Shown here piece by piece: positions 18,288 through 27,297 of a DNA stretch of 64,000 nucleotides; positions within the stretch are counted from its first letter, which is position 1; every line of letters starts with the position of its first letter. Made by a program: the position numbers and the translations under genes. The stretch is from Methylomonas sp. MK1 (GTDB lineage: Bacteria; Pseudomonadota; Gammaproteobacteria; Methylococcales; Methylomonadaceae): positions 310,001-374,000 of the forward strand of contig NZ_AQOV01000002.1 in the NCBI RefSeq assembly GCF_000365425.1, read 5' to 3'. The notes under the pieces were generated by a model that saw only the letters and a program-made list of their open reading frames with translations, had not been told where the DNA came from and did not search any database.

Positions 18288-18974
18288 ATGCGCCGCGCCG
18301 ATCGTCTGTTTCAAATCGTCCAAATCCTGCGTAACCGGAGGCTGGTTACCGCCAAGGCGCTCGCCGAGCGTCTGGAAGTTTCCGAACGCACCATCTATCG
18401 CGACATCCAGGTCTTAAGCCTGTCCGGCATTCCTATCGAAGGCGAGGCCGGTGTCGGCTATATGCTGCGCCATAGTTTGGATATTCCGCCCATCATGTTC
18501 AGCGCCGCCGAACTGGAAGCCTTGGTAATCGGCGCGCGGATGGTTAGAACCTGGGCCGGTAAGGAGCTGGGCCATTCCGCTCAGTCGGTGCTGGATAAGG
18601 TGACGGCGGTGGTGCCGGCCGAACTGCGTGAGCAACTGGAGCGCAGCAAATTATTCGCGCTGCGTTTTTCGCAGCGCGAAGATTTGGATGTGACCATGGA
18701 TATTTGCCGCAAGGCGCTGGACGGCAAGCGTTTGCTATCCATGGATTACCGCCGTGCCGACGGTACCTTCAGCCAGCGGCGGATCAGGCCGCTGGGCTTA
18801 TATTTTTGGGGCAATGTCTGGACCTTGGTGGGTTGGTGCGAACTACGCGGCGACTTTCGCAATTTCCGGCTGGATCGTATCCTGCGGGCGCTGGTGCTGG
18901 ATGAAGTATTTACCGACGACGCCGGCCAAACCTTACAGGATTTTATTCGGCGGATGCATTGCCTGCCGCAGTGA
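18288..18974 (+). CDS. WYL-domain transcriptional regulator (YafY family)
   Basis: The 228-residue protein starts with a winged helix-turn-helix of the HTH_11 type (MRRADRLFQIVQILRNRRLV, AKALAERLEVSERTIYRDIQ). A WYL sensor domain follows (LSMDYRRADGTFSQRRIRPLGLYFWGNVW region near 145-180, ending FRNFRLDRIL). WYL proteins bind a ligand, possibly nucleic acid or a nucleotide, and often regulate neighbours or stress and defence genes. The adjacent VOC gene is the obvious candidate target. The length is typical for YafY-like members. Confidence 0.88.
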   Translation: MRRADRLFQIVQILRNRRLVTAKALAERLEVSERTIYRDIQVLSLSGIPIEGEAGVGYMLRHSLDIPPIMFSAAELEALVIGARMVRTWAGKELGHSAQSVLDKVTAVVPAELREQLERSKLFALRFSQREDLDVTMDICRKALDGKRLLSMDYRRADGTFSQRRIRPLGLYFWGNVWTLVGWCELRGDFRNFRLDRILRALVLDEVFTDDAGQTLQDFIRRMHCLPQ

Positions 18975-19092
18975 GATTTCCGGTAACGCTACGATTCGGG
19001 TTGCCGAAAATCAGGTTTTCTCTATCATGTCCAATTAGACCGGTAGAATTGCCGGTATTTTCATTTCATCGACTCTCAACTGCTCCTGACTC

Positions 19093-20514
19093 ATGACAAC
19101 AATCAACATCCAACAAATGATGGCCGACAGCGGCGTGGCTTTCGGCACCAGCGGCGCGCGCGGCCTGGTTAAGCAAATGACCGATGAAGTCTGCGCGGCG
19201 TATACGCTGGCGTTTATCCAAGGTTTAAATCTGGTCCGGCCCGGCCAAAAAATTGTTTTTGGTATGGACCTCAGGCCGTCCAGCCCTGAAATTGCTCAAG
19301 CTTGCATAGCAGGCATTCGTCAGGCCGGCTGCGAAGTGGATTTTTGCGGCGTGTTGCCGACGCCGGCGCTGGCTTTGTATGCGTTGGCGAACGGTCTGCC
19401 AGCGATTATGGTTACCGGCAGTCATATTCCGTTCGACCGCAACGGCATCAAGTTTTATCGGGCCGACGGCGAGATCAGCAAGGCCGACGAAGCAGCGATG
19501 ACTAGCGCAACAGTGGACGTGCAAACTGTTTCCGCCGAGCTGCCGCCAGTCAATTCGGCTGCGCTGACGCAATTTCGGCAGCGTTACACCAGTCTATTCG
19601 GTCACGATTTGCTAAACGGCTGGCGAGTCGGCGTTTACGAACATTCCAGCGCCGCCCGCGATGTATTGAAAGACGTGCTGGCGGAATTGGGCGCTGAGGT
19701 AATCGGTTTGGAGCGAACAGATACCTTCGTACCTATCGATACCGAAGCGGTTGGGGAGGCGGATCGGCAGCGCGGCCGCAACTGGGCCGCCGAATATAAA
19801 CTGGATGCACTGATCTCCACCGACGGCGACGGCGACCGACCCTTGATCGGCGACGAAACCGGTGAATGGCTGCGCGGCGATATTGTCGGTTTACTCTGCG
19901 CAAAGTTTCTGGGTGCGGACACGGTGGTAACGCCGGTTAGCTGCAATACCGCCATAGAGGCGTCCGGCTGGTTCAAACAGGTGATACGCACGCGAATCGG
20001 TTCGCCTTACGTGATTGCGGGCATGGAGCAAGTGCCAAGCGGCGGCGTGGCCGGTTTTGAAGCCAACGGCGGCTTTCTGGCCGGGAACGGTTTGTCCGTG
20101 AACGGCAAAGCCTTGGCACCATTGCCGACTCGCGATTCGCTGCTGCCGGCCTTGGCGTTACTGGCGATGGCTAGTACCCAAGGCGTGAAGTTATCGGGAC
20201 TGTTGCAAGGCTTGCCGCAACGCTACACCGCCAGCGACCGTATCCAAGACTTTCCGGTAGCTAATAGCCGGGCTTTGCTGGAGCGTTTGCAAGCCGAACC
20301 TACGGCTTATCGTAGTTTGTGGGGCGATGAATTGGGTGAACTGGTTCATAGTGACGTCACCGACGGATTACGCTTGAGTTTTGCGAATGGTGAGATTGTG
20401 CATCTGCGCCCCTCCGGTAATGCGCCGGAACTGCGTTGTTATGCCGAAGCCGACGACATGGCGCGCGCTGAATCACTGGTTAGTTCCACGTTAAAACGGA
20501 TTGCCGGGGTTTGA
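19093..20514 (+). CDS. phosphomannomutase/phosphoglucomutase family protein
   Basis: This 473-residue alpha-D-phosphohexomutase has the N-terminal FGTSGARG, a catalytic serine loop TGSHIPFDRNGIKFYRADGE (Ser near residue 113), a metal loop STDGDGDRPLIGDE and a C-terminal phosphate-binding loop RPSGNAPELR. The SHIP rather than SHNP serine loop separates it from GlmM and from standard AlgC, so whether mannose or glucose phosphates are preferred is open. It would supply sugar nucleotides for exopolysaccharide or compatible-solute synthesis. It stands alone, with the start shown by TCATG at 19091. Confidence 0.85.
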   Translation: MTTINIQQMMADSGVAFGTSGARGLVKQMTDEVCAAYTLAFIQGLNLVRPGQKIVFGMDLRPSSPEIAQACIAGIRQAGCEVDFCGVLPTPALALYALANGLPAIMVTGSHIPFDRNGIKFYRADGEISKADEAAMTSATVDVQTVSAELPPVNSAALTQFRQRYTSLFGHDLLNGWRVGVYEHSSAARDVLKDVLAELGAEVIGLERTDTFVPIDTEAVGEADRQRGRNWAAEYKLDALISTDGDGDRPLIGDETGEWLRGDIVGLLCAKFLGADTVVTPVSCNTAIEASGWFKQVIRTRIGSPYVIAGMEQVPSGGVAGFEANGGFLAGNGLSVNGKALAPLPTRDSLLPALALLAMASTQGVKLSGLLQGLPQRYTASDRIQDFPVANSRALLERLQAEPTAYRSLWGDELGELVHSDVTDGLRLSFANGEIVHLRPSGNAPELRCYAEADDMARAESLVSSTLKRIAGV

Positions 20515-20612
20515 GAAATTGTATGGCACGTCAGTAATAGCGTTAATCAGCCGTTAAGTTTGGCTGGGGTATTCTGTCCCCGCGTTAATAACTATTACTA
20601 AGGAGTTTCACC

Positions 20613-21059
20613 ATGCAACACAAAAATGTATTTTTGGCTTCACTGTTGTTAATTTCTGGCTCCGCTTTCGCCGAAAGCTCTGTTTTAGGCGGTATTGCCA
20701 AGCAAGCCGCGACCAACGCCGCCACTGCGGCAGTGCCGACTGCGGTGCCGGGCGCGACAACGGCAGTCCAGGCTGTCGAATCCGCGGGCGCGGCAAAACA
20801 GGCTGTACAAACAGCGCCTGGCGTGGTTAAGGATCAGGCCCAGGATGCGGTGAAAGACGCCGCGCAGCAAAAAGTGGAGCAGGCGGTGCCGGCGGAAGCC
20901 AAGCAAGGCGTGGAAACCTTGAAAGCCGGCAAGGAAGCGGCAACGGATCTGAAAGGCAAAGTCGATGCGGCACCTAAATCAACCGGCGAAGCGAGCAGCG
21001 TAGTAAAAGGCAAGGCTAAAGAAAAAGCCGCCGAAAAAGCGCTGGATCTATTGAAATAA
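20613..21059 (+). CDS. alanine-rich secreted helical protein, unknown function
   Basis: The 148-residue product has a clean signal peptide (LASLLLISGSAFA/ES). The rest consists almost only of Ala, Val, Lys, Gln and Glu in heptad-like repeats (AAKQAVQTAPGVVKDQAQDA, AAQQKVEQAV), which should form long amphipathic helices like those of LEA-type proteins. No aromatic residues occur in the mature part and no enzyme motif is seen. AAGGAG gives an excellent ribosome site. A periplasmic structural or stress role is a guess. Confidence 0.72.
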   Translation: MQHKNVFLASLLLISGSAFAESSVLGGIAKQAATNAATAAVPTAVPGATTAVQAVESAGAAKQAVQTAPGVVKDQAQDAVKDAAQQKVEQAVPAEAKQGVETLKAGKEAATDLKGKVDAAPKSTGEASSVVKGKAKEKAAEKALDLLK

Positions 21060-21074
21060 CAACTGTAGCTTGAC

Positions 21075-21103
21075 GCGGAAACCTCTGCATTCGAGGTTTC
21101 CGC
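21075..21103 (+). terminator. 11-bp perfect hairpin after secreted protein gene
   Basis: GCGGAAACCTC pairs with GAGGTTTCCGC around a seven-base loop, 15 bases after the stop. It lies between convergent genes and is probably the terminator for the plus-strand gene; there is no T-run. Confidence 0.55.
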
Positions 21104-21131
21104 CCACTTAATCGCTAAAATCCTCATCCTG

Positions 21132-21154
21132 CTCACCGTCAAGCCGACGGTGAG
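21132..21154 (-). terminator. 9-bp perfect hairpin after cysN
   Basis: CTCACCGTC and GACGGTGAG form a stem with a five-base loop seven bases beyond the cysN stop. With the hairpin at 21075-21103 it separates two convergent transcription units. Confidence 0.5.
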
Positions 21155-21160
21155 TCCTCA

Positions 21161-22786
21161 TTATCGAATCACTTCCCGATTTTTCAATGCAACGTAAATC
21201 TCATCGACGTTGTATTGATCGCAATCGAAGCTCAAATCGGCAACAGCCGGTTTTTCATCAAGGCATAAGCACAATAGACCGGCGTTCTTGATAGCAGTGG
21301 TCAGTGCGTCGTTCGCTTGCTCCAATACCGTGGTGGCGTGGCCCGTATCGAACAGTTTGCGTTCCAATTGATAAGCCACTTGTTTGGCATTGGCTCCGTT
21401 CAAGGCGATGATGCTGGCGGTTTGGCTGAAACGTATCGCCCGTTCGGCCGCAGACACCGGCGACCAGTCTTCCGCGCTGGCGTCGCCAGTGATCATGCCG
21501 GCGCCGACCGTGACGTTAGTCAGGCGGTCTATGACGATGAACGAACCGGTGGTTTTATTGTGTTTGTAAGGGTCGAACACCACCGGCGCATTGACCGTCA
21601 CGGTGCAGGAGCCGATTTCGTTGAGTTTTAACTCCATAGCATCGTGGTGTTCCAGCGTGTTGACGTCGATGCGATGATGAATCATGGATATCGAGCCTGA
21701 CACGCTGCGTGTCGCCAGTTTAATCACGTATTGCCGGCCAGGCACCATGGCTTGCTCGGTCATCCAGACGATAGTGGCCTTGAATTTGTCGGCGATGCTG
21801 GGTGCAGCTTGTTGCTTGCCAAGGATAATGTCGCCCCGGCTGACGTCGATTTCGTCTTCCAATGTCAAGGTTACCGCCATCGCCGCAAAAGCTTCGTCCA
21901 GTTCGCCATCGAAGGTGACGATGGATTTGATTTTGCTGGTTTTGCCGGACGGCAGCGCGGTAATCGCGTCGCCTTTATGAAATACGCCGGAGGCGACGGT
22001 GCCGCAAAAGCCGCGAAAATCCAAATTAGGGCGGTTGACGTATTGCACCGGGAAGCGGGCGTCGTCGAAGTTGTGGTCGCTGGCGATCTCGATACTATTC
22101 AGTAACTCCATCATCGGCATGCCGGTAAACCAGGGCATGTTGACGCTGGGGTTGACCACGTTATCGCCGTCCAAAGCCGACATCGGGATGAAATGCACGT
22201 CGTGTAAATCCAGGGTTTTGATAAACGCCAGATAGTCGTCTTGGATTTTCCGATAAGTGTCTTCGCTATAACCCACCAGGTCCATTTTATTGATGGCGAC
22301 GATGATGTGTTTCAAGCCCAGTAGCGAGGCAATGAAGCTGTGGCGTTTGGTTTGAGTTTGCACGCCATAACGAGCGTCGATCAATATGACCGCCAAATCG
22401 CAAGTCGACGCGCCGGTGGCCATGTTGCGCGTGTACTGCTCGTGCCCAGGGGTGTCGGCGATGATGAATTTGCGGGTGGAGGTGGAGAAATAACGGTAAG
22501 CCACATCAATGGTAATGCCTTGCTCGCGCTCGGCTTGCAAACCATCGACCAGCAAGGCCAAATCGATCTTGCCGGCGCCGGTGGTGCCGGACTTCACGCT
22601 ATCGGCTTGCACAGCCGCCAACTGGTCTTCGTAAATCATTTTCGAGTCGTGCAACAGGCGGCCGATCAGGGTGCTCTTGCCGTCGTCGACGTTGCCGCAG
22701 GTTAAAAACCGCAGCAGCTCTTTACGTTCGTGTTGCGCCAAGTAGGCGTTGATGTCGGTGCTAATTAAGTCGGATTGGTGGGACAT
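21161..22786 (-). CDS. cysN: sulfate adenylyltransferase subunit 1 (GTPase) CysN
   Basis: CysN couples GTP hydrolysis to ATP sulfurylase activity of CysD, making APS from sulfate for assimilation. The 541-residue protein has G1 ([19 protein letters not shown]), G3 ([17 protein letters not shown]), G4 (NKMDLV) and a C-terminal EF-Tu-like beta-barrel part ([17 protein letters not shown]). There is no fused CysC APS-kinase domain, which would add roughly 200 residues, though the tail after about residue 440 is longer than a bare GTPase needs. cysD lies 1.1 kb upstream rather than next to it, with three small genes between. Confidence 0.95.
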   Translation of the reverse strand: MSHQSDLISTDINAYLAQHERKELLRFLTCGNVDDGKSTLIGRLLHDSKMIYEDQLAAVQADSVKSGTTGAGKIDLALLVDGLQAEREQGITIDVAYRYFSTSTRKFIIADTPGHEQYTRNMATGASTCDLAVILIDARYGVQTQTKRHSFIASLLGLKHIIVAINKMDLVGYSEDTYRKIQDDYLAFIKTLDLHDVHFIPMSALDGDNVVNPSVNMPWFTGMPMMELLNSIEIASDHNFDDARFPVQYVNRPNLDFRGFCGTVASGVFHKGDAITALPSGKTSKIKSIVTFDGELDEAFAAMAVTLTLEDEIDVSRGDIILGKQQAAPSIADKFKATIVWMTEQAMVPGRQYVIKLATRSVSGSISMIHHRIDVNTLEHHDAMELKLNEIGSCTVTVNAPVVFDPYKHNKTTGSFIVIDRLTNVTVGAGMITGDASAEDWSPVSAAERAIRFSQTASIIALNGANAKQVAYQLERKLFDTGHATTVLEQANDALTTAIKNAGLLCLCLDEKPAVADLSFDCDQYNVDEIYVALKNREVIR

Positions 22787-22822
22787 GGGATTCCTAAGTG
22801 CCTTATTTGTTTAAAAGGTGCC

Positions 22823-22842
22823 GCGCTTTTTTTATAAAGCGC
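22823..22842 (-). terminator. hairpin at end of toxin gene
   Basis: GCGCTTT and AAAGCGC form a seven-base-pair stem with a TTTTAT loop directly after the toxin stop codon. It could reduce read-through from the toxin-antitoxin pair into cysN. On the transcribed strand no T-run follows. Confidence 0.3.
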
Positions 22843-23220
22843 TTACTTGCAATATTGTTTTAATAAGTCGGCTAGTTCGTCACGACTCAATTGCCGGGTT
22901 GCTACATTAATTACCCATTCGTAGAGCTGGGTGTTGTCCATCGCCGGTTGTTTATGGTTGGCAGCCAGAAAAACCAGCATACAAGCAGCGGCGGCTCGCT
23001 TGTTGCCGTCCAAAAACGGGTGGTTATTGGCGAGCGAATAGCAATATTGAGCGGCAGTTTGAAAAATGTCGCTGCTGTAATGCCAGGTTTGTTGGGCTGC
23101 ACCGAGCGCCGATTCCAGCAATGATTCATCTCTAATGCCTTGCGTACCGCCGAAGCGTTCTATTTGTTGCCTATGTATCGTTAATGCCAGGGTTTTCGAG
23201 ATAAAAAACAAGTCGGGCAT
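22843..23220 (-). CDS. Doc-type Fic-domain toxin (death on curing)
   Basis: The 125-residue protein matches the death-on-curing family of Fic-fold toxins. It has LTIHRQQIERFGGTQGIRDE near the start and the active-site motif NNHPFLDGNKRAAAA near residues 65-79, corresponding to HxFx(D/E)GNKR. Phage P1 Doc phosphorylates EF-Tu and halts translation. The start is two bases after the antitoxin stop, the usual antitoxin-first order. The pair sits between cysD and cysN, so it is a recent insertion or a stabilised accessory module. Confidence 0.88.
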   Translation of the reverse strand: MPDLFFISKTLALTIHRQQIERFGGTQGIRDESLLESALGAAQQTWHYSSDIFQTAAQYCYSLANNHPFLDGNKRAAAACMLVFLAANHKQPAMDNTQLYEWVINVATRQLSRDELADLLKQYCK

Positions 23221-23222
23221 TG

Positions 23223-23426
23223 TTACTGCGCTAGTTTTGCAAAGGCGTCGGCATACTGATTCATCAATTGTTGATGAATCTTTAGGGCCTCTTCATCGTT
23301 AATTACGGTATCCGGTAACGATTGCGTTTGTTTATGTTCCAAAAACAAGACGAAATCCAATACCTCCGCTTGTAAGCGGGGTTCCAGCCTTACAAGGTGT
23401 TCTTGTATTTCTTCATGTAATTGCAT
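23223..23426 (-). CDS. antitoxin of Doc-type toxin-antitoxin pair
   Basis: This 67-residue acidic protein has MQLHEEIQEHLVRLEPRLQA, then VLDFVLFLEHKQ, which resembles small DUF2281-like antitoxins that precede Doc or PIN toxins. No Phd-type DNA-binding domain is obvious, so autoregulation is uncertain. The C-terminal part (EEALKIHQQLMNQYADAFAK) is helical and may wrap the toxin. The call depends mainly on its position two bases before the toxin gene. Confidence 0.75.
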   Translation of the reverse strand: MQLHEEIQEHLVRLEPRLQAEVLDFVLFLEHKQTQSLPDTVINDEEALKIHQQLMNQYADAFAKLAQ

Positions 23427-23445
23427 GAGTTACTCGCTAAAAGAC

Positions 23446-23877
23446 TTATCGGCACCACTGTTTTTCACAGGGAATGCCATCATTGTTGCCATCCATTTTG
23501 GTGTCCGGGCAGTTGTTGATGAAAAAAGTCGCTTCTTCGCATGAGGTCATTTGCGAGCAATACGTGCGACCGTCGCATGCGTATTTTTGCGCTTGGTGCT
23601 CTACTAAACTGGTCGTCGGCGCACTATCTGGGGGCTCGGGGTTTGAGTCACTCTGAAAAAAGCTCTTAACCTTATCGGCGATTTTGGTGCTGGGCGATTG
23701 TTCGTTTTTGACTTCTGCAAGCGGCTTCAAATTCGCGGTCTTGCGATCAACTTTGGTATCGCAAGCGGTGTCTGAATAGACGATGCGGCCATTTGTATCG
23801 GTGCATTTATAAACTACGCCTAAGCTATCCGCCGCATACAGAACGATGAACATCAATAACAAACTTTTGATCGCCAT
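23446..23877 (-). CDS. DUF4124 plus excalibur-domain secreted protein
   Basis: The 143-residue protein has a signal sequence (LLLMFIVLYAADSLG) and a DUF4124-like segment (VYKCTDTNGRIVYSDTACD). After a linker, a C-terminal cysteine-rich motif (CDGRTYCSQMTSCEEATFFI, DGNNDGIPCEKQWC) fits the excalibur calcium-binding domain. The combination suggests an envelope protein stabilised by disulfides and calcium. The ATG at 23877 is preferred to a TTG at 23889. It lies between cysD and the toxin-antitoxin pair and has no link to sulfate assimilation that I can see. Confidence 0.75.
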   Translation of the reverse strand: MAIKSLLLMFIVLYAADSLGVVYKCTDTNGRIVYSDTACDTKVDRKTANLKPLAEVKNEQSPSTKIADKVKSFFQSDSNPEPPDSAPTTSLVEHQAQKYACDGRTYCSQMTSCEEATFFINNCPDTKMDGNNDGIPCEKQWCR

Positions 23878-23904
23878 GTTCGCTGTCAACGCAGTGCCGG
23901 TCTG

Positions 23905-24813
23905 CTAGAAGTAGCCTTCGCGTTTCTTCTGTTCCATAGAGCCGGCTTGATCGTGATCGATCAAACGGCCTTGGCGTTCAGAGGTAGTGGTCAGCAACAT
24001 TTCCTGGATGATTTCCGGCAGCGTGGTGGCTGTCGATTCAACCGCGCCGGTCAAGGGATAACAACCCAACGTGCGGAAACGCACCATTTTCATTTCGACT
24101 TTGTCGTCCGGGCCGATCGGCATGCGCTCGTCGTCGACCATGATCAGCATGCCGTCTTTTTCGACCACGGGCCGCTCTTTGGCAAAGTACAAAGGCACGA
24201 TGGGGATGTTCTCCAGATGGATGTATTGCCAAATGTCCAGCTCGGTCCAGTTGGATAGCGGGAAAACGCGGATGGACTCGCCTTTATCGACTTTGCCGTT
24301 GTAGATGTTCCAGAGTTCCGGGCGTTGATTTTTCGGGTCCCAACGGTGATTTTTATCGCGAAACGAATACACCCGTTCCTTGGCGCGGGATTTTTCCTCG
24401 TCCCGCCGCGCGCCGCCGAAGGCCGCGTCGAACTGGTATTTGTTTAGGGCTTGTTTCAAGCCGTCGGTTTTCATCACGTCGGTATGTTTTTTACTGCCGT
24501 GGGTGAACGGGCCTATGCCTTGGGAGACACCTTCTTCGTTGATATGCACGATTAAATCCCAGCCCAGATCTTTCGCCATGTTGTTGCGAAACTCGATCAT
24601 TTCCCGAAATTTCCAGGTGGTATCGACATGTAATAAGGGGAAGGGCGGTTTGCCGGGGAAAAAAGCTTTGCGCGTCAGATGCAGCATCACTGCCGAATCT
24701 TTGCCTATCGAATACAGCATGACCGGCTTTTCAAATTCCGCCGCCACTTCGCGAATGATATGGATGCTTTCTGCTTCGAGCTGTTTCAGATGGGTTAATT
24801 TATAATCGGTCAT
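23905..24813 (-). CDS. cysD: sulfate adenylyltransferase subunit 2 CysD
   Basis: CysD is the catalytic ATP sulfurylase subunit that adenylates sulfate, with CysN as GTPase partner. The 302-residue protein has the start [20 protein letters not shown], the PP-loop-type [33 protein letters not shown] and the C-terminal [15 protein letters not shown], all characteristic. The ATG at 24813 gives the family start; an upstream extension to 24837 is not supported. Expression with cysN requires transcription through the three intervening small genes or a second promoter. Confidence 0.96.
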   Translation of the reverse strand: MTDYKLTHLKQLEAESIHIIREVAAEFEKPVMLYSIGKDSAVMLHLTRKAFFPGKPPFPLLHVDTTWKFREMIEFRNNMAKDLGWDLIVHINEEGVSQGIGPFTHGSKKHTDVMKTDGLKQALNKYQFDAAFGGARRDEEKSRAKERVYSFRDKNHRWDPKNQRPELWNIYNGKVDKGESIRVFPLSNWTELDIWQYIHLENIPIVPLYFAKERPVVEKDGMLIMVDDERMPIGPDDKVEMKMVRFRTLGCYPLTGAVESTATTLPEIIQEMLLTTTSERQGRLIDHDQAGSMEQKKREGYF

Positions 24814-24903
24814 CAAATATCCGGGGCGCACGGCCATGTTTGCTGTGAAGTGTAAGCCCGCTATTTTAAAGGCAAACCCCCATCGACGCTATCGGCAAAG
24901 CTT

Positions 24904-25326
24904 ATGAGACAGATACACGGACTGGAAAAATTGGTAGAGCAACAGCCGGGGCGACTCAATGCGCAAATACTGGCCGAGCTATTGCTGACCGATTTGCACC
25001 AGTGCCGTTGCAGTATTTACGGCACTATCGGCGATGACGACAGGGTATTGCTGGCGGAGCTGGCTTTGTTGCCGGGCGGCATTGAATACGAGATGTTCGA
25101 TCAGCGTATCGATTTGGTCGTCGCCGGGCCGATACTGCGCAACGATTGCGTGCCGTTGACTTATCGCCTGCAAGGCGAGCAGTTTGCGCTCAGCGGCCGC
25201 TGCTCGATGATCGCCAGGGTCTGTGGTGTGGATTTATATTTGCAGCGCAGTTATACCGGGGTGGTCGGCGACATCGCCCGCCAGAAATTCGCTATTCCGC
25301 TCAAGCCGCTGTTGCAAATGCTGTAG
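24904..25326 (+). CDS. conserved hypothetical protein
   Basis: I do not recognise this 140-residue protein. It has no signal peptide or membrane segment and is rich in Leu and Gln. Notable stretches are LLTDLHQCRCSIYGTIGDDD, LLPGGIEYEMFDQRIDLVV and LSGRCSMIARVCGVDLYLQR. It is transcribed divergently from cysD, 90 bases away. It ends 115 bases before the OGT gene and may share a transcript with it. Codon use looks like the neighbours, which supports a real gene. Confidence 0.6.
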   Translation: MRQIHGLEKLVEQQPGRLNAQILAELLLTDLHQCRCSIYGTIGDDDRVLLAELALLPGGIEYEMFDQRIDLVVAGPILRNDCVPLTYRLQGEQFALSGRCSMIARVCGVDLYLQRSYTGVVGDIARQKFAIPLKPLLQML

Positions 25327-25391
25327 CGCTTTAGTCGGCACCCCGATAAATCCGGCACTGCGACGGATTTGGGGTACCATGAGGTTCAGGT

Positions 25392-25409
25392 CCCGCGCAT
25401 CTTCGCGGG
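25392..25409 (+). repeat. short GC hairpin ahead of OGT gene
   Basis: CCCGCG and CGCGGG (25392-25397, 25404-25409) form a six-base-pair stem with a six-base loop. It may be a REP-like unit or a weak terminator for the preceding hypothetical gene. Confidence 0.3.
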
Positions 25410-25441
25410 CCATTGGGCAGGATGGCGACGGAGTCAGACAG

Positions 25442-26812
25442 ATGAAATTCTATGATCGCAGTCGTAGCCTTTGCGAGTGGGAGCGGGTTGAGGAATGGCG
25501 CGAGAAAATGCGCGTTAGCCTGGCGGCTCAGGAAAGCAATAAAGTGTCGCCGTTTCATTTATTGTCGATACCCGGCGTATCGGCAGCAGAGCAGCGCTTG
25601 TGCGCCGATCTCTGGTTGAAAGATCGCATCGATGCCAGTGCGCTTGAGCGCGCCGATCTGGCGTTTAGTTATACTAATAATAATCGGCCAAAAATTCGTT
25701 TGGGTTATTTGTCCAGCGATTTTCACGAACACGCCACGGCTTTTTTACTGGCGGAGTTGTTCGAGGCGCATGATCGAGAGCAGTTTGAAGTGTATGCCTA
25801 TTCGTATGGCCCGGACGACGGCCTGGGCATGCGCCAACGCCTTTGCGAGTTTTTTGACAGTTTTGTCGATCTGCAAGCTCTGTCTTTATCAGAAGCCGCC
25901 CAAGCCATTCACCACGACAATATCGATATTCTGATTGACCTAAAAGGTTACACCCGCGGCACCCGCACCGAGATTCTCAGCTACCGACCAGCGCCGATTC
26001 AGGTCAACTACCTGGGGTATCCCGGTACCTTGGGCGGCGACTTTTGCGATTACATCATCACCGATCCGTATCTGACCCCGGCGGCCAGTGCGGCCGATTA
26101 CAGCGAAGCCTTTGCCTACCTGCCGGATAGTTATCAACCGCACGGCCGGCATGCGGAAATTGGTAAGCCGACCAAGCGCGCTCAGCATGGTTTGGACGAG
26201 CACGGCTTTGTATTTTGCTGTTTCAACCAGGCCTATAAAATTACCCCGGACGTGTTCGATATTTGGTGCCGGCTGTTATACAGCGTCCCGGGCAGCGTGC
26301 TGTGGCTGTTAAAAAACTCCAAAGCCAAGGGCCGGCTCAGAAACGAAGCCTATCAACGCGGCATTGCGCCGGATAGATTGATATTTGCCGACGATTTGCC
26401 GCAGGTCGAACACTTGGGCCGCCTGGCCTTGGCCGATCTGGTGCTGGATACCCAACCTTACAACGCGCATACCACCGCCAGCGATGCCTTATGGGTGGGG
26501 GTGCCGATAGTCACTTGCGTCGGCGATACCTTTGCATCCCGGGTAGCCGGAAGTTTGCTGCACGCGATTGGCTTGCCGGAATTGATAGCCGCCGATTTGG
26601 AAGGCTATTACGATTTGGCCCTGGAACTGGCGACCAACCCGGCACGCTTAAGCGAAGTCAGGCAAAAATTGGCAGACAATCGCTTAAGCACACCACTGTT
26701 CGATATCAAGGCTTATACCCGGCATTTGGAAGCCTTGTACAAAACCATGTGGCAGCGGCACGTCGCCGGCGATTTGCCGATAGCCATCGGCCAAACCGAG
26801 CCGCGTTTATAG
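25442..26812 (+). CDS. O-GlcNAc-transferase-like glycosyltransferase (GT41) lacking TPRs
   Basis: The 456-residue protein carries the SPINDLY/OGT C-terminal catalytic region: PKIRLGYLSSDFHEHATAFL, IDILIDLKGYTRGTRTEILS, PAPIQVNYLGYPGTLG, FVFCCFNQAYKITPDVFDIW, then DTQPYNAHTTASDALWVGVP and TRVAGSLLHAIGLPEL-like (SRVAGSLLHAIGLPEL). It should transfer a sugar from a UDP or GDP donor to protein Ser/Thr. The N-terminus has only the pre-catalytic linker (MKFYDRSRSLCEWERVEEWR). The TPR superhelix that normally selects substrates is absent. The ATG at 25442 has GGAG eight bases upstream. Its 3' end overlaps trxC by six bases tail to tail. Confidence 0.85.
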   Translation: MKFYDRSRSLCEWERVEEWREKMRVSLAAQESNKVSPFHLLSIPGVSAAEQRLCADLWLKDRIDASALERADLAFSYTNNNRPKIRLGYLSSDFHEHATAFLLAELFEAHDREQFEVYAYSYGPDDGLGMRQRLCEFFDSFVDLQALSLSEAAQAIHHDNIDILIDLKGYTRGTRTEILSYRPAPIQVNYLGYPGTLGGDFCDYIITDPYLTPAASAADYSEAFAYLPDSYQPHGRHAEIGKPTKRAQHGLDEHGFVFCCFNQAYKITPDVFDIWCRLLYSVPGSVLWLLKNSKAKGRLRNEAYQRGIAPDRLIFADDLPQVEHLGRLALADLVLDTQPYNAHTTASDALWVGVPIVTCVGDTFASRVAGSLLHAIGLPELIAADLEGYYDLALELATNPARLSEVRQKLADNRLSTPLFDIKAYTRHLEALYKTMWQRHVAGDLPIAIGQTEPRL

Positions 26813-27241
26813 CTGGCTGTTTACCCAGCGCACGATGTCTGGCGCGCTCAGTGCGCCGGCTTGTCTGGCCAGTTCTCGACCGCCTTTAAACAAAATCAAA
26901 GTGGGAATACTGCGAATGTTATAACGGGCGCTGAGCGCCTGCTCGGCTTCGGTGTCGACTTTACCCAAGCGAATCCGTGGTTCCAAAACCTGCGCGGCTT
27001 GGGCAAAGGCCGGAGCCATCATTTTGCACGGTCCACACCAGTCTGCCCAAAAATCCACCAGCAGTGGAATGTCGTTGCGCGCCAGATGTATTTCAAAACT
27101 TTTCTCAGTCAACGCCAAAGGATGGCCGCTGAATAATTCTTGGTGGCATTGTCCACATTTTGGGCTTTGCGACAGACGGGCCGCCGGCAGGCGGTTTACC
27201 GCTTGGCAATGTGGGCAGACTAAATGTAGGGATTCGCTCAT
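26807..27241 (-). CDS. trxC: thioredoxin 2 (zinc-finger thioredoxin) TrxC
   Basis: TrxC is a cytoplasmic thiol-disulfide reductant induced by oxidative stress in other bacteria. The 144-residue protein has an N-terminal zinc ribbon (CPHC at about 9-12 and CGQC at about 29-32) and a thioredoxin domain with the WCGPC active site and the cis-Pro segment IRSIPTLILFKGG. Length and layout match the E. coli protein. No OxyR site is evident upstream. Its stop lies within the end of the convergent OGT gene. Confidence 0.95.
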   Translation of the reverse strand: MSESLHLVCPHCQAVNRLPAARLSQSPKCGQCHQELFSGHPLALTEKSFEIHLARNDIPLLVDFWADWCGPCKMMAPAFAQAAQVLEPRIRLGKVDTEAEQALSARYNIRSIPTLILFKGGRELARQAGALSAPDIVRWVNSQL

Positions 27242-27297
27242 ATTGTGTTCTCGAATATAAGTATCGGCGAATTGATTCGCCCGTCAAAATTAACCGA

